Shown one piece after another: positions 1 to 10,321 of a DNA stretch of 64,000 nucleotides; positions within the stretch are counted from its first letter, which is position 1; every line of letters starts with the position of its first letter. Source of the DNA: Vibrio galatheae (GTDB taxonomy: Bacteria > Pseudomonadota > Gammaproteobacteria > Enterobacterales > Vibrionaceae). The stretch is taken from NCBI RefSeq assembly GCF_000967545.1, contig NZ_JXXV01000022.1, forward strand, positions 1 to 64,000. Reading direction: 5' to 3'. The notes beneath the pieces are model-generated. The model did not search any database, had not been told where the DNA came from, and worked only from the letters and a program-made list of their open reading frames with translations. The position numbers and the translations under genes were made by a program.

Positions 1-32
1 TGCATCTGAGCCATGATCAAACTCTTCAATTT
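1..32 (-). rRNA. rrs: 16S rRNA, 5' end only (partial)
   Basis: The reverse complement reads AAATTGAAGAGTTTGATCAT followed by GGCTCAG, the universal 5' end of gammaproteobacterial 16S rRNA, and runs off the left edge. Positions 2-3 differ from the usual GATTGA continuation; this is probably an edge or assembly effect rather than biology. The gene is read leftward, and its leader and promoters lie at 33-500. Confidence 0.9.
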
Positions 33-246
33 AAGATTTTGTTCGGCTCAATGAATACTGACTTCAAAACTACTAATGTAATTTTAAAGCTTATTATCGT
101 TCCAACAGAACGATAATGAATTGACTGTGCCAAGACTAAGTAAACTTAATCTCGATTGGTCACTCAGTTCATTGAAACCTAAATTGTTTCCGAAGAAACG
201 ATTTGGATTATCATCAACGAGTGCCCACACAGATTGATAGGTTTAT

Positions 247-260
247 ATTGTTAAAGAGCT
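247..260 (-). promoter_or_regulatory. boxA antitermination site in the rrn leader
   Basis: The minus strand reads AGCTCTTTAACAAT, one base from the Escherichia coli rrn boxA TGCTCTTTAACAAT. NusB/NusE bind boxA RNA to prevent Rho termination in rRNA operons. It lies between the promoters and the 16S gene, as expected. Confidence 0.8.
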
Positions 261-292
261 TTCCGATTGAGTCCAGCTCAAATCGGACGGCC

Positions 293-320
293 ATTTTAGC
301 GAGATAAAGTTTAGTGTCAA
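293..320 (-). promoter_or_regulatory. rrn P2 promoter
   Basis: On the minus strand a consensus TTGACA (315-320) is followed after 16 bases by TAAAAT (293-298). It lies about 30 bases upstream of boxA, the position of rrn P2. Confidence 0.75.
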
Positions 321-420
321 CCACTTTTTTCAAACTTTTTCCTAGCGTTTCCGCTGGGCTAATTGACCGTGCTAACTGGGCTGCGACTCTTACGAAGCGT
401 TCCCGTGTCAGCGAGGGGGC

Positions 421-500
421 ATTATAGAGATCGCCATCACATTGGCAAGCCCTTTTTTCAGTTTTTTTTGATTTTTTTATTGTTTGGGTATTTTCTATTC
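421..500 (-). promoter_or_regulatory. rrn P1 promoter with UP element
   Basis: On the minus strand TTGCCA (443-448), a 16-base spacer and TATAAT (421-426) are followed by a GC-rich discriminator, typical of growth-rate and stringently controlled rRNA promoters. Upstream on that strand, roughly 452-500, are A-tracts (AAAAAATCAAAAAAAACTG), which fit an UP element for the RNA polymerase alpha C-terminal domain. Confidence 0.8.
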
Positions 501-568
501 AAAACGACCTGTTTTTGCCACTTTTCTACCCGTCAAATGGCAAAATCCCCTCTAGATAAGGAGAAGAA

Positions 569-1117
569 ATGAGCGCTCTACGCAGTTATAAAGGTATAAA
601 GCCCCAACTTGGTAAACGTGTCTATATAGATAGCAGCTCTGTTTTGGTTGGCGAAATACGTATCGGAGACGACTCTAGTGTCTGGCCACTCGTTGCCGCT
701 CGTGGAGATGTCAACCACATCCACATTGGTGAACGAACCAATATTCAGGATGGCAGCGTGCTACACGTCACCCATAAGAACGAAGAGAACCCTCACGGCT
801 ATCCCCTTATCATAGGCAATGATGTCACTGTCGGCCACAAAGTGATGCTTCATGGCTGCACAATTAAAGATCGAGTGCTGGTGGGAATGGGGGCAATTGT
901 TTTGGACGGCGCAGTCATAGAGCAAGAAGTAATGATCGGTGCGGGCAGTTTGGTTCCACCAGGTAAAGTTTTAGAAAGTGGTTTCCTTTACGTAGGCAGC
1001 CCAGTGAAACAAGCACGTCCACTGAATGATAAGGAACGTGCTTTCTTACAAAAATCTGCTGATAACTATGTGCAGAACAAAGAGGACTTCCTACACGAGG
1101 TAAAAGAGGTTAACTAA
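569..1117 (+). CDS. yrdA: Gamma-class carbonic anhydrase-like hexapeptide protein (YrdA)
   Basis: The 182-residue protein is a left-handed beta-helix of hexapeptide repeats (IGDDSSVWP, IHIGERTNIQDGSVLH, VTVGHKVMLHGC). The spaced His residues that bind metal in gamma carbonic anhydrases are present (LHVTH, VGHKVMLHG). The family is trimeric and cytoplasmic; the physiological reaction of YrdA is not firmly established. The start is supported by AAGGAGA just upstream. The 3' end overlaps the convergent DUF1488 gene by 8 bases. In enterics yrdA likewise lies near an rRNA operon and the aroE-yrdCD cluster, so this is conserved synteny. Confidence 0.93.
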   Translation: MSALRSYKGIKPQLGKRVYIDSSSVLVGEIRIGDDSSVWPLVAARGDVNHIHIGERTNIQDGSVLHVTHKNEENPHGYPLIIGNDVTVGHKVMLHGCTIKDRVLVGMGAIVLDGAVIEQEVMIGAGSLVPPGKVLESGFLYVGSPVKQARPLNDKERAFLQKSADNYVQNKEDFLHEVKEVN

Positions 1118-1376
1118 CCACCTCTATTATTCCTTCTGTATTGAACTCTTCATCTTCTATGAGCTGTTCCGCAAGCTCTTCAAGATCGAATCGATACTGA
1201 ACGAATACTTCTAGAGCTTGCTGCTGATTACTAATCACTTGCCCTGATAGCTTTTCTAACTCAGTTTTACTGACCAAGCAGTGAATAAGTGCACCGGCTT
1301 GCTGTGCTGAAAACAGTACTGCTTGCTTATCCGGTACCCAGGATTGGATATCAGGGAATAAGATCGATTGGTTCAT
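1110..1376 (-). CDS. DUF1488 family small protein
   Basis: An 88-residue acidic protein beginning [13 protein letters not shown] and resembling the DUF1488 family of small uncharacterised gammaproteobacterial proteins. No signal peptide or membrane segment is visible, so it is probably cytoplasmic. The start codon overlaps the aroE stop (ATGA), which indicates translational coupling, and the gene is the distal member of the aroE transcript. Its end overlaps the convergent yrdA gene by 8 bases. No biochemical role can be assigned. Confidence 0.85.
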   Translation of the reverse strand: MNQSILFPDIQSWVPDKQAVLFSAQQAGALIHCLVSKTELEKLSGQVISNQQQALEVFVQYRFDLEELAEQLIEDEEFNTEGIIEVVS

Positions 1377-2224
1377 TGCAAGCCCTCTAAATTTTTTCTT
1401 AACTCGCGCAAAATCTGTTTAGTACCGGGCCTGATACCACGCCAGAGCATAAAGCTTTCTGCGGCCTGACCAACCAGCATGCCTAGGCCGTCATAGACCT
1501 TATACGCACCATGGTCTGCAGCCCACTGGTTGAAAATCGTTTTTCCCGAACCATACATCATGTCATAAACGAAGGTTTGGGGAGAAAAAATTGCCGCTGA
1601 AATTGCTGGCAGCTCACCACTTAGGCTGGATGAGGTTGAGTTAATGACCACATCAAAACTCTCGTCGACCGATGTCATCTCATGCGCGGCGACGGGACCA
1701 TAAGCTTGGAACAATTCAGCCAATTGCTTCGCTTTAGAGTAAGTACGGTTGGTAATGACAATCTTAGCTGGCTGCTGATCAAGTAGTGGCTTAATCACGC
1801 CACGCGCCGCACCCCCAGCACCAATCAAAAGAATACGCGTCCCTTTGAGAGGGACCTGATATTGAAGCAAGTCTTGAACCAGTCCTTCTCCATCGGTGTT
1901 ATCACCAAGGATTTCACCATCATCAAGCTTTTTCAGTGTATTGACCGCTCCCGCTAACTGGGCTCGCTCAGTCACACGGTGAGCAAAACGGTAGGCGTCT
2001 TCTTTAAAAGGCACAGTGACATTGCATCCCTTACCGCCTTGAGCAAAAAAGTCGCTCGCCGCTTGGTCAAACGCATTCTTCTCCGGACATTGCGTAATGT
2101 ATGTCAGTGACTGATTGGTTTGACGAGCAAATAGTGTATGGATAAAAGGTGATTTACTTTGAGAGATTGGGTTACCAAAAACGACGTAGTTATCGACTTG
2201 CTGAGTCATTTCCTTACCTGCCAC
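1373..2224 (-). CDS. aroE: Shikimate dehydrogenase (NADP+)
   Basis: Catalyses NADPH-dependent reduction of 3-dehydroshikimate to shikimate, fourth step of the chorismate pathway. The N-terminal substrate domain carries NPISQSKSP (shikimate-binding serines) and NVTVPFKE with the catalytic Lys; the catalytic Asp is in GDNTDGEGL. The Rossmann glycine loop is GAGGAARG near residue 130, followed by NRT for NADP+ phosphate recognition. Length 283 is slightly above the usual 270-280; the first codons (MAGKEMTQQ) allow an internal start at the second Met. It is coupled to the DUF1488 gene and separated from hemF by an intrinsic terminator. Confidence 0.95.
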   Translation of the reverse strand: MAGKEMTQQVDNYVVFGNPISQSKSPFIHTLFARQTNQSLTYITQCPEKNAFDQAASDFFAQGGKGCNVTVPFKEDAYRFAHRVTERAQLAGAVNTLKKLDDGEILGDNTDGEGLVQDLLQYQVPLKGTRILLIGAGGAARGVIKPLLDQQPAKIVITNRTYSKAKQLAELFQAYGPVAAHEMTSVDESFDVVINSTSSSLSGELPAISAAIFSPQTFVYDMMYGSGKTIFNQWAADHGAYKVYDGLGMLVGQAAESFMLWRGIRPGTKQILRELRKNLEGLQ

Positions 2225-2228
2225 AACG

Positions 2229-2258
2229 AAAAAGGGTCAATGCGAGCCATTGACCCTA
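2229..2258 (-). terminator. Intrinsic terminator between hemF and aroE
   Basis: On the minus strand a 10-bp perfect stem (AGGGTCAATG / CATTGACCCT) with a 5-base loop is followed by TTTTTCG. It ends the hemF transcript only a few bases before the aroE start, so aroE expression depends on read-through. Confidence 0.8.
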
Positions 2259-2284
2259 TCACTATCTATAATATGAGGAAAGTC

Positions 2285-3223
<939 letters not shown>

Positions 3224-3784
3224 TTATCCCTGTCTTAATACTTGTAATGTTTTGGCATCACGAATTTCGCTCGGCTTTTCTCTGCCGCCAGTCTGCCCTT
3301 CTAGCACAGCAATGCGATAATGACCAAACTGTAGGTAGACTTCCTCACTTGTTCGACAAGGAGGCTGACCAGACAGATTTGCGCTGGTAGAGGTTAGCGG
3401 CTTTCCAAACGCATTACACATCTTTTGCACCAAAGGATGATCCGTCACACGAACCGCAATTGAATCATATTGACCCGTGATCCAATGAGAAGCTCGTTCG
3501 CTGCTCGGCATGATCCAAGTAACTGGACCGGGCCAGCTCTGTTTAACTCGCTGCAACTGCTCTTGAGTCAACTGCGACTCATCAATATATGGTATGAGCT
3601 GCTCATAACTCGCGGCGATGAGGATTAAGCCCTTTTCAGCAGGTCGCTGCTTTAGTGCTAGTAACTGATTTACCGCTTGAGCATCATCCGGATCGCAGCC
3701 AACACCAAACACGCCTTCCGTTGGGTAAGCAATCACTTGCCCAGCTATCAAAGCATTCAGTGCTTGATTAAAGTTGTCCACCAC
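3224..3784 (-). CDS. tsaC: Threonylcarbamoyl-AMP synthase
   Basis: Makes L-threonylcarbamoyl-AMP from Thr, bicarbonate and ATP, the first step of the t6A37 modification of ANN-decoding tRNAs. The 186 residues match the short TsaC/YrdC (RimN) form without the Sua5 extension. Motifs include [13 protein letters not shown], the KQRP segment and [10 protein letters not shown]. It is the first gene of the tsaC-hemF transcript and is divergent from purE, sharing about 190 bases of intergenic DNA. Confidence 0.94.
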   Translation of the reverse strand: MVDNFNQALNALIAGQVIAYPTEGVFGVGCDPDDAQAVNQLLALKQRPAEKGLILIAASYEQLIPYIDESQLTQEQLQRVKQSWPGPVTWIMPSSERASHWITGQYDSIAVRVTDHPLVQKMCNAFGKPLTSTSANLSGQPPCRTSEEVYLQFGHYRIAVLEGQTGGREKPSEIRDAKTLQVLRQG

Positions 3785-3886
3785 GTCAAACCCTATAAAC
3801 TCATTGTTGCACTAAGTGTACAAAGATTCTTATCTAGAGACTAAGGCAATTTGTTGAGAAATGTATTAGCTATTCCTTTCAACCCT

Positions 3887-3902
3887 GCGCAAACGTTTGC
3901 TT
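3887..3902 (+). promoter_or_regulatory. PurR operator
   Basis: GCGCAAACGTTTGCTT closely matches the PurR consensus ACGCAAACGTTTNCNT, with the invariant CAAACGTTTG core. It overlaps the -35 hexamer of the purE promoter, so binding of PurR with hypoxanthine or guanine would block RNA polymerase. Confidence 0.85.
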
Positions 3903-3924
3903 GATATAAAAATCCCCGTATAAT
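3897..3924 (+). promoter_or_regulatory. purEK promoter
   Basis: TTGCTT (3897-3902), a 16-base spacer and a perfect TATAAT (3919-3924) lie about 45 bases upstream of purE. The -35 element is inside the PurR box. Confidence 0.75.
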
Positions 3925-3975
3925 GCGCTCAAATTGTTTGCTCACTAATTGTAAGTAGCTTTGAAGGAGTTTGAG

Positions 3976-4461
3976 ATGAAAGTCGGTATCATTATGGGTT
4001 CTAAATCCGATTGGCCAACCATGAAACTTGCAGCAGAAATGCTCGATAGATTCGGCGTTGAGTACGAAACCAGAGTCGTGTCTGCACACCGCACCCCTCA
4101 ACTTCTTGCTGATTACGCAACCAGCGCCAAAGAGCGTGGCTTAAAGGTCATTATTGCCGGAGCTGGCGGTGCAGCGCATCTACCTGGTATGGCGGCGGCA
4201 TTCACATCTTTGCCAGTACTTGGCGTCCCAGTACAATCTCGCGCACTCAGCGGAATTGACTCGCTTTACTCCATTGTGCAAATGCCGAAAGGTATTGCCG
4301 TTGGCACTTTGGCGATTGGTGAAGCTGGTGCCGCCAATGCGGGGATTCTGGCCGCGCAAATTCTCGGCACACATGATGAGACTGTGATGGCGAAAGTTGA
4401 AGCCTTCCGCGCCGAGCAAACTGAAACGGTTCTAGCTAACCCAAACCCTGCCGAGGATTAG
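3976..4461 (+). CDS. purE: N5-carboxyaminoimidazole ribonucleotide mutase
   Basis: Class I PurE converts N5-CAIR to CAIR in de novo purine synthesis. The 161-residue product has the GSKSDWPTM and SAHRTP motifs that form the active site and the glycine-rich [12 protein letters not shown] segment. A TTG 15 bases upstream is in frame, but AAGGAG at 3963-3968 is correctly spaced for the ATG at 3976, which also gives the standard N-terminus [12 protein letters not shown]. purK follows after 4 bases. The upstream PurR box implies purine repression. Confidence 0.96.
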   Translation: MKVGIIMGSKSDWPTMKLAAEMLDRFGVEYETRVVSAHRTPQLLADYATSAKERGLKVIIAGAGGAAHLPGMAAAFTSLPVLGVPVQSRALSGIDSLYSIVQMPKGIAVGTLAIGEAGAANAGILAAQILGTHDETVMAKVEAFRAEQTETVLANPNPAED

Positions 4462-4465
4462 TGCA

Positions 4466-5599
4466 ATGCAGGTTTTAGTTTTAGGTGCAGGTCAGTTAGC
4501 TCGCATGATGTCCTTAGCGGGCGCACCACTGAATATTGAGATCTCTGCCTACGATGTCGGAAGTCAGAATATCGTTCATCCGCTCACTCAAGCGGTACTA
4601 GGTCATGGCCTAGACAATGCGATTGAACAAGCGGATGTGATTACTGCCGAGTTTGAACACATTCCGCACGATATCCTCGAAGTATGCGAGCAAAGCGGAA
4701 AGTTCCTCCCATCTTCTTCCGCGATAAAAGCCGGTGGCGATCGCCGTATCGAAAAACAACTGCTTGATGACGCTGGCGTTCGCAACGCCAAGTACTTTGT
4801 TATTCAGTCACGTGAAGACTTTGATCAAGCGATAGAACACGTGGGCATGCCTATGGTGCTAAAAAGTGCTTTAGGTGGTTACGATGGCAAAGGTCAGTGG
4901 CGCTTGAAAGAAGCCAGCCAAGTAGAAACAATTTGGGCAGAAATGGCTGAGTGCATGACTGCAAGCGACTCTCAAGCCATTGTTGCTGAAGAGTTTGTGC
5001 CATTTAAACGTGAAGTCTCCTTGGTTGGTGCGCGTGGTCAAGATGGCGCGATTGCCGTCTACCCATTAGCAGAAAATGTCCATACCAATGGTGTGTTAAC
5101 TCTTTCAACCGCGATCGCTGACATCGAGCTTCAACAGCAGGCCAAACAGATGTTCACCGCCGTCGCACAGAAGCTTAACTATGTCGGCGTGCTTGCGTTG
5201 GAATTTTTCGACGTCGATGGAACGCTGTTGGTCAACGAAATTGCGCCACGTGTGCACAATTCTGGGCACTGGACTCAGCAAGGTGCAGAAACCTGTCAGT
5301 TTGAAAACCACTTACGTGCTGTATGCGGTCTAGCTCTGGGTAGCACTAAGCTCATTCGTGAAACTTCGATGATCAATATCTTAGGTGAAGACACTTTACC
5401 TGATGAGCTACTTGCTATGGATGGCGTACATATTCACTGGTACGGCAAAGAGAAGCGCACAGGACGTAAGATGGGCCACATCAACGTGTGTGGCGATTAC
5501 AGCGGCGAGTTGCAACGTAAACTATGCGCTCTTGCAGACGTACTCGACAAAGACACGTTCCCTGCCGTGCACGAATTTGCTGCCAGCTTCAATCAGTAG
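4466..5599 (+). CDS. purK: N5-carboxyaminoimidazole ribonucleotide synthetase
   Basis: ATP-grasp enzyme that carboxylates AIR with bicarbonate and ATP to N5-CAIR, the substrate of PurE. It begins with the preATP-grasp glycine motif [10 protein letters not shown]; the ATP-grasp lid appears at [14 protein letters not shown] (about residue 132), and the metal-binding segment [14 protein letters not shown] lies near residue 255. Length 377 fits the family. It is the distal gene of the two-gene PurR-controlled operon and is followed by a strong terminator. Confidence 0.96.
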   Translation: MQVLVLGAGQLARMMSLAGAPLNIEISAYDVGSQNIVHPLTQAVLGHGLDNAIEQADVITAEFEHIPHDILEVCEQSGKFLPSSSAIKAGGDRRIEKQLLDDAGVRNAKYFVIQSREDFDQAIEHVGMPMVLKSALGGYDGKGQWRLKEASQVETIWAEMAECMTASDSQAIVAEEFVPFKREVSLVGARGQDGAIAVYPLAENVHTNGVLTLSTAIADIELQQQAKQMFTAVAQKLNYVGVLALEFFDVDGTLLVNEIAPRVHNSGHWTQQGAETCQFENHLRAVCGLALGSTKLIRETSMINILGEDTLPDELLAMDGVHIHWYGKEKRTGRKMGHINVCGDYSGELQRKLCALADVLDKDTFPAVHEFAASFNQ

Positions 5600-5617
5600 C
5601 CTCCGCAGGTTGGATGT

Positions 5618-5646
5618 AAAAACGGCGCATCGAGCGCCGTTTTTTG
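5618..5646. terminator. Bidirectional terminator between purK and yrdD
   Basis: AACGGCGC / GCGCCGTT stem with a 5-base loop, flanked by A-runs on the left and T-runs on the right. It can end both purK (plus) and yrdD (minus), which converge here. Confidence 0.85.
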
Positions 5647-5647
5647 T

Positions 5648-6229
5648 TTAATCTTGCTGGATATGGTGACACTTTCTGTCAGCACACTGCCGTTTATTAC
5701 CGCTAGCCAGTTTCTTCTCAACCAGCAATGGGTAACCACATTTTTCGCAAACCCCGGCAATCGGAGGCTGATTCACAGCAAACTTACACTTGGGGTAGTT
5801 ATCACAGGCGTAGAACAGCTTACCAAAGCGTGTTTTCCTTTCGACTAACTGACCTTTATCGCATTCGGGACAAGAAAGGCTGACGGGTTGCTGATCTTGT
5901 TTAGGCTGATCAAATGATTCGATATGGTGACATCGTGGATAATGGCTACAGCCGATAAACATGCCATAACGGCCCTGACGCAGAACCAGCTCATTACCGC
6001 ACTCAGGGCAAGCGACACCGAGCTCCTTAATCACGTGGCCATCATTTTGATGCAAAGGCTTGATGTAATCGCAGACGGGATACTGATCACAACCCAGAAA
6101 CGGGCCATGCTTGCCGTGGCGAAGGTGCAGCTCACCTTCGCGCTGTTCACTTTGGCATTTAGGACAAGCTTGATGCTCTAACGCCTGTTCATGGGCTGAA
6201 AACAGTTGGTGATCGATTTTGTTGCTCAT
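5648..6229 (-). CDS. yrdD: Topoisomerase-type C4 zinc-finger protein (YrdD)
   Basis: 193 residues composed of four Cys4 zinc-ribbon modules like the C-terminal repeats of DNA topoisomerase I (CPKC...CDQYPVC, CPECG...CSHYPRC, CPECD...CDNYPKC, CEKCG...CADRKC). There is no topoisomerase catalytic domain, so it is a free-standing ssDNA-binding-type protein of unknown precise role. It is the downstream member of the dprA-smg-yrdD group, 15 bases after smg. Presumably cytoplasmic and nucleic-acid binding. Confidence 0.9.
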   Translation of the reverse strand: MSNKIDHQLFSAHEQALEHQACPKCQSEQREGELHLRHGKHGPFLGCDQYPVCDYIKPLHQNDGHVIKELGVACPECGNELVLRQGRYGMFIGCSHYPRCHHIESFDQPKQDQQPVSLSCPECDKGQLVERKTRFGKLFYACDNYPKCKFAVNQPPIAGVCEKCGYPLLVEKKLASGNKRQCADRKCHHIQQD

Positions 6230-6244
6230 ATCAACTCGTGGAAA

Positions 6245-6724
6245 TTAGTGCAGAATACCTTGCTCTTTGGTATACAACAGCTCTTCCATAAGTGTGTATT
6301 CATTCTCGTTCCCAGGCACATTAAACAGCACCATCAGAACAATCCATTTAAGATCGTCGAGTTCGAACTCGTCGGTCTCTAAACCCATAATACGGTCAAT
6401 CACCATCTCACGAGTTTCTGTGGTCAGCACACTCACCTGCTCTAAGAAAGTCAAAAAACCGCGACATTCTAGGCTTAGGCGCTCACACTCTTTATTGGTG
6501 TAAATACGAGTCGAGTTCGAAGTGCTGCACACTGAAATTGCAGAGTGAGTTTCACTTTGCTGCAGTGCCGCTAGCTCTTCTAGCCAGATAAGGGCTTTAT
6601 AAATGTCTTTTTGATGAAAGCCAGCACGAAGAAGTTCGTCTTCTAGCTCATCTTGATTGACTTGTAACTCTGCATCGCTATGGATGTAGGTTTCGAACAG
6701 ATACATTAGGATATCCATCATCAT
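6245..6724 (-). CDS. smg: Smg protein (DUF494 family)
   Basis: A 159-residue acidic, helical protein of the Smg/DUF494 family, conserved beside dprA in many proteobacteria. Its function is not established. Three consecutive Met codons ([11 protein letters not shown]) make the exact start uncertain; a purine-rich GGGGAGGGG lies just upstream on the minus strand and serves any of them. It starts 2 bases after the dprA stop, so coexpression with dprA is very likely. Confidence 0.9.
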   Translation of the reverse strand: MMMDILMYLFETYIHSDAELQVNQDELEDELLRAGFHQKDIYKALIWLEELAALQQSETHSAISVCSTSNSTRIYTNKECERLSLECRGFLTFLEQVSVLTTETREMVIDRIMGLETDEFELDDLKWIVLMVLFNVPGNENEYTLMEELLYTKEQGILH

Positions 6725-6726
6725 AG

Positions 6727-7845
6727 CTAGCCCCTCCCCTTTCGAATATAGCCACCGGAAACTGCAACAACATGCCCTAAAAGCTCAAGCTCCAAGAGCT
6801 GCATCATGACTTCCTGTACAGGTATATTGGTCCTGTTTGCAAGAATATCAACTGGTGTAGCCTTACTTCCTACGTTAGCTAACAGCAGAGGAAATGGCAA
6901 TTCTTCTTTACTATCTATTTCAGCAAACAGTTCATTTTGAATTGGTGGCTTACTCTCACTAGACCAACGCAATAGGACTTCTACTTCATCAATGATGTCC
7001 TGAACCCGCATCACCAGACAAGCCCCTTGCTTAATCAACAGGTTACATCCACGAGCATTGGGGTCATGAATCGAGCCCGGGATGGCAAATACCTCACGCC
7101 CCTGCTCCACGGCATACCGGGCGGTAATTAACGAACCACTTTTCTCGGCTGCCTCAACCACCAACACACCTAGCGAGAGCCCACTAATTATCCGATTTCG
7201 GCGTGGAAAGTGATCGGCTTTCGGCTTAGCGCTGGGGTGAAACTCAGACACTAAAGCGCCGTTTTCCGCTACTATCCGATCCGCTAGCTGGCGATGACGT
7301 GCGGGGTAAACCGTATCTAGGCCACAGCCAAGCACAGCTAAGGTGCGTCCTTTGCCTTGCAACGCTCCATCGTGCGCATAGCCATCTACCCCTAGAGCGA
7401 GGCCACTGGTCACGACAATACCGTGCTCCACTAGCGCATGAGCAAAACGGCGTGCATTGCTTAGCGCGTCGACACTGGCATTGCGGCTACCAACCAGAGC
7501 TATTTGGGGTTCAGATAGGCATGTTAGAGAGCCGCGGATAAATAGAATTGGCGGAGAGCCTACCGCTTGGTCCAATAATTGTGGGTAACAAGCGTCTTGT
7601 TTAGTCACAAGGTGATGGTGGTCACTTTGCTGCTGCCAATCCAAACAATGGGCAACGTCGCTGGAGGCCTCGGTTTTAAGATAGCGAATTTGCCGCTCAT
7701 TAAAGCCAAGCGCAACTAATGCGGCCTGATTAGATTCAACGATATTGAGTGGCGAATCTCGCTCAACAAGGCGAGCAAAGGTTTTAGGGCCAACCCTAGG
7801 CGTGAAACTGAGTGCGATCCAAGCTTCAAGCTCATGATTATTCAT
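6727..7845 (-). CDS. dprA: DNA-processing protein DprA
   Basis: Loads RecA onto incoming single-stranded DNA during natural transformation. The central Rossmann-like DprA domain shows [38 protein letters not shown] and [12 protein letters not shown]. An N-terminal helical (SAM-like) region and a C-terminal winged-helix domain (about 305-372, including [27 protein letters not shown]) complete the standard architecture at 372 residues. It overlaps the upstream gene by 4 bases (ATGA). Vibrios are chitin-induced natural transformers, and comM is also in this window. Confidence 0.95.
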   Translation of the reverse strand: MNNHELEAWIALSFTPRVGPKTFARLVERDSPLNIVESNQAALVALGFNERQIRYLKTEASSDVAHCLDWQQQSDHHHLVTKQDACYPQLLDQAVGSPPILFIRGSLTCLSEPQIALVGSRNASVDALSNARRFAHALVEHGIVVTSGLALGVDGYAHDGALQGKGRTLAVLGCGLDTVYPARHRQLADRIVAENGALVSEFHPSAKPKADHFPRRNRIISGLSLGVLVVEAAEKSGSLITARYAVEQGREVFAIPGSIHDPNARGCNLLIKQGACLVMRVQDIIDEVEVLLRWSSESKPPIQNELFAEIDSKEELPFPLLLANVGSKATPVDILANRTNIPVQEVMMQLLELELLGHVVAVSGGYIRKGRG

Positions 7846-8648
7846 GACCGATCACTTTTTACCGGGCGGAGTTGTGTGTCAGTCGTGATTGCATCTTGGC
7901 TATGAGTCACCACTGCTAGGCTAAAATGTGGATAGACGCGCATGACCACCAATTGGCCAATTCGACGTTGTGGTAATGGCTGCCCACTTTCTTGCAGCGC
8001 TGAAAAATCTAACAAGTCGAAGATATTTCCCCGCTCTATACCATCAAGCAGACCACGATTGAGCACCACAGTTTGGTTTTCGCCAATAAAGTGCGTCCCC
8101 TTAACGGAACCTAATATATTAACACCTATACTGGTTATTGATGTGGGCTCCAAAGGTGCAGCAATAGAGCCTGAAGATAAATTCGGCAATGCAATATCGC
8201 CGAGCAAAATCTCTTGCTGCTGAGTCACAACCTCAAGCTTAGTCAACGCATCTTGATGTGCGCCCAACTGTGCGTGGGCGATTTTTCTCACCGCCTGAAC
8301 AGAATGCTCTCCGCGCGAAAATTCCGCCATCACTCGATATATTGCCCATTCCTGCTCATTATGTGTGCCCGAAATATAGATAGACTCTTGCGCATCGATT
8401 AACTGGCGACCAAGACCATTGCCCAATACGCGACTGCTCAGTCGCAATTGCTCACTGGTGAGTAACCGATCATGGTTAGGATAAGCGGGCACAATCGGTA
8501 TTGGGTTCAGCTCAACAACTGGCGTTTTCTCCCGCACATGGATTGCAGGACTGAGGCTAACCACTGGCTTGCTTGGTGCAGATTGAGCATACCCGTTCAC
8601 CGTCAGTAATAACGCAGCAACCACTAAAGGTTTCCAAAGGCGCAACAT
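7842..8648 (-). CDS. Exported protein of the dprA-linked LysM family, apparently lacking LysM
   Basis: 268 residues with a clear signal peptide (MLRLWKPLVVAALLLTVNGYAQS). The remainder resembles the C-terminal part of the LysM-containing protein usually encoded upstream of dprA in Vibrio and relatives, including PNHDRLLTSEQLR, the tract YISGTHNEQEWAIYR and RIGQLVVMRVYPHFSLAVV. After the signal peptide the sequence goes almost directly into PVVSLSPAIHVREK, which in related proteins follows the LysM repeat. No LysM signature (YTVVKGDTLW-like) is seen in any frame here. Probably periplasmic; function unknown. Coupled to dprA through an ATGA overlap. Confidence 0.8.
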   Translation of the reverse strand: MLRLWKPLVVAALLLTVNGYAQSAPSKPVVSLSPAIHVREKTPVVELNPIPIVPAYPNHDRLLTSEQLRLSSRVLGNGLGRQLIDAQESIYISGTHNEQEWAIYRVMAEFSRGEHSVQAVRKIAHAQLGAHQDALTKLEVVTQQQEILLGDIALPNLSSGSIAAPLEPTSITSIGVNILGSVKGTHFIGENQTVVLNRGLLDGIERGNIFDLLDFSALQESGQPLPQRRIGQLVVMRVYPHFSLAVVTHSQDAITTDTQLRPVKSDRS

Positions 8649-8736
8649 AGTTTCACTCCAAATAAGCTATCTATCACAGCGACTTTTCTGGCGACTCAGC
8701 GCAGTAACAACTATGAGATGGTGCTTAAAAAGCGCA

Positions 8737-8763
8737 TTGATGCTGTCATTTGGGGTGTAAAAT
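8737..8763 (+). promoter_or_regulatory. Possible def promoter
   Basis: TTGATG (8737-8742), a 15-base spacer and TAAAAT (8758-8763). The spacer is short, so this is tentative. If correct, an upstream in-frame start codon at 8750 would be inside the promoter. Confidence 0.4.
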
Positions 8764-8824
8764 GTCTAGAATTGAGCCAACGAGGTTTATCCTGATTCGG
8801 CACAGTTCAACATTTCGAGTGTAT

Positions 8825-9346
8825 ATGTCTGTATTACAAGTATTAACATTTCCGGATGATCGCCTTCGCACCGTGGCTAAGCCAGTGGAAAAGGTGACTC
8901 CTGAAATTCAAAAGTTCGTTGATGACATGATTGAAACCATGTACGACGAAGAAGGTATTGGCTTGGCAGCAACCCAAGTTGATTTCCACCAACGTATTGT
9001 TGTTATCGATGTTTCTGACAACCGCGACGAGCCTATGGTTCTGATTAACCCAGAAATCATTGAAAAGCGTGGTGAAGATGGCATTGAAGAAGGCTGTCTA
9101 TCGGTACCTGGTGCGCGAGCACTCGTACCTCGCGCAGCAGAAGTGACCGTGAAAGCCCTTAACCGTGATGGTCAAGAGTTCACATTTGAAGCGGATGACC
9201 TACTCGCGATTTGTGTTCAACACGAACTTGATCACTTAGAAGGCAAACTGTTTGTTGATTACCTTTCACCGCTAAAGCGTAAGCGTATTCAAGACAAACT
9301 GGCTAAGATCAAACGCTTCAATGAGAAGAACACAAGCAAAGCCTAA
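8825..9346 (+). CDS. def: Peptide deformylase
   Basis: Metalloenzyme that removes the N-formyl group from nascent proteins. All three signatures are present: [16 protein letters not shown] (metal Cys) and HELDH (two metal His plus the catalytic Glu). The 173-residue form starting [11 protein letters not shown] is chosen because it has the canonical N-terminus; an in-frame ATG at 8750 would add 25 atypical residues and fall in the probable promoter. It lies 27 bases upstream of fmt, the enzyme that adds the formyl group to initiator tRNA. Confidence 0.95.
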   Translation: MSVLQVLTFPDDRLRTVAKPVEKVTPEIQKFVDDMIETMYDEEGIGLAATQVDFHQRIVVIDVSDNRDEPMVLINPEIIEKRGEDGIEEGCLSVPGARALVPRAAEVTVKALNRDGQEFTFEADDLLAICVQHELDHLEGKLFVDYLSPLKRKRIQDKLAKIKRFNEKNTSKA

Positions 9347-9373
9347 ACTGCTAAACCATAGAAGGAAGGTACT

Positions 9374-10321
9374 TTGAGCAAACCTTTGAAAATAGTTTTT
9401 GCTGGTACTCCGGATTTCGCCGCCCGTCACTTGGCGGCGTTGTTGTCTTCGGAGCATGAAGTTATTGCGGTTTACACCCAGCCAGACCGCCCAGCAGGCC
9501 GCGGTAAAAAGCTGACAGCAAGCCCAGTCAAGCACATTGCCTTAGAACACGATATTCCAGTTTACCAACCAGAAAACTTTAAATCCGACCAAGCAAAACA
9601 ACAGTTGGTTGATTTAAACGCCGATATCATGGTTGTGGTCGCTTACGGCCTGTTACTTCCGCAGGCCGTATTAGATACACCAAAACTGGGCTGTATCAAC
9701 GTACACGGTTCAATTCTACCGCGCTGGCGTGGTGCGGCGCCGATTCAACGTTCAATTTGGGCCGGTGATGCTGAAACTGGCGTAACCATCATGCAGATGG
9801 ATATCGGTCTAGATACGGGTGATATGCTCAAGATAGCTACCTTGCCCATTGAGGCGACAGATACCAGCGCGTCAATGTATGAGAAGTTGGCTGAACTTGG
9901 CCCTGATGCACTGGTAGATTGCCTCGCAGATATCGCTGACGGCAATGCAGTGCCTGAGAAACAAGATGACGAGCAGGCCAACTACGCGAAAAAACTGAGC
10001 AAAGAAGAAGCTCGTATTAACTGGAGCGACGATGCCGCTCACATTGAACGCTGTGTGCGCGCTTTCAACCCTTGGCCTATGAGCCATTTTGATGCGGCAG
10101 GCAATAGCATTAAAGTGTGGCAAAGCCGTGTCGATGAGCAATCAACCACCCAGCCTGTCGGTACTATCCTCCAAGCGGACAAAACCGGTATCTATGTTGC
10201 CACTGGCAATGGTGTGCTGGTACTTGAACAGCTCCAAGTTCCAGGTAAGAAGGCCATGCCGGTGCAAGATATTCTCAACTCACGCGCTAGCTGGTTTGAA
10301 GTCGGTACTCAACTGGTTTAA
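9374..10321 (+). CDS. fmt: Methionyl-tRNA formyltransferase
   Basis: Transfers a formyl group from 10-formyl-THF to Met-tRNAfMet. The start is a TTG, preceded by a strong GAAGGAAGG at 9361-9369, giving the usual N-terminus [16 protein letters not shown]. The catalytic Asn, His and Asp are visible in [10 protein letters not shown] and GLDTGDM, along with the tRNA-contact loop RPAGRGKK. The C-terminal OB-like domain follows about residue 205. Length 315 is standard. It forms the conserved def-fmt-rsmB operon. Confidence 0.96.
   Translation: MSKPLKIVFAGTPDFAARHLAALLSSEHEVIAVYTQPDRPAGRGKKLTASPVKHIALEHDIPVYQPENFKSDQAKQQLVDLNADIMVVVAYGLLLPQAVLDTPKLGCINVHGSILPRWRGAAPIQRSIWAGDAETGVTIMQMDIGLDTGDMLKIATLPIEATDTSASMYEKLAELGPDALVDCLADIADGNAVPEKQDDEQANYAKKLSKEEARINWSDDAAHIERCVRAFNPWPMSHFDAAGNSIKVWQSRVDEQSTTQPVGTILQADKTGIYVATGNGVLVLEQLQVPGKKAMPVQDILNSRASWFEVGTQLV

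Noticed and set aside
363..572. 69-codon plus-strand ORF upstream of yrdA
   Set aside because: It runs antisense across the rrn P1 promoter and UP element and encodes a phenylalanine-rich translation of the A/T tracts; no ribosome-binding site.
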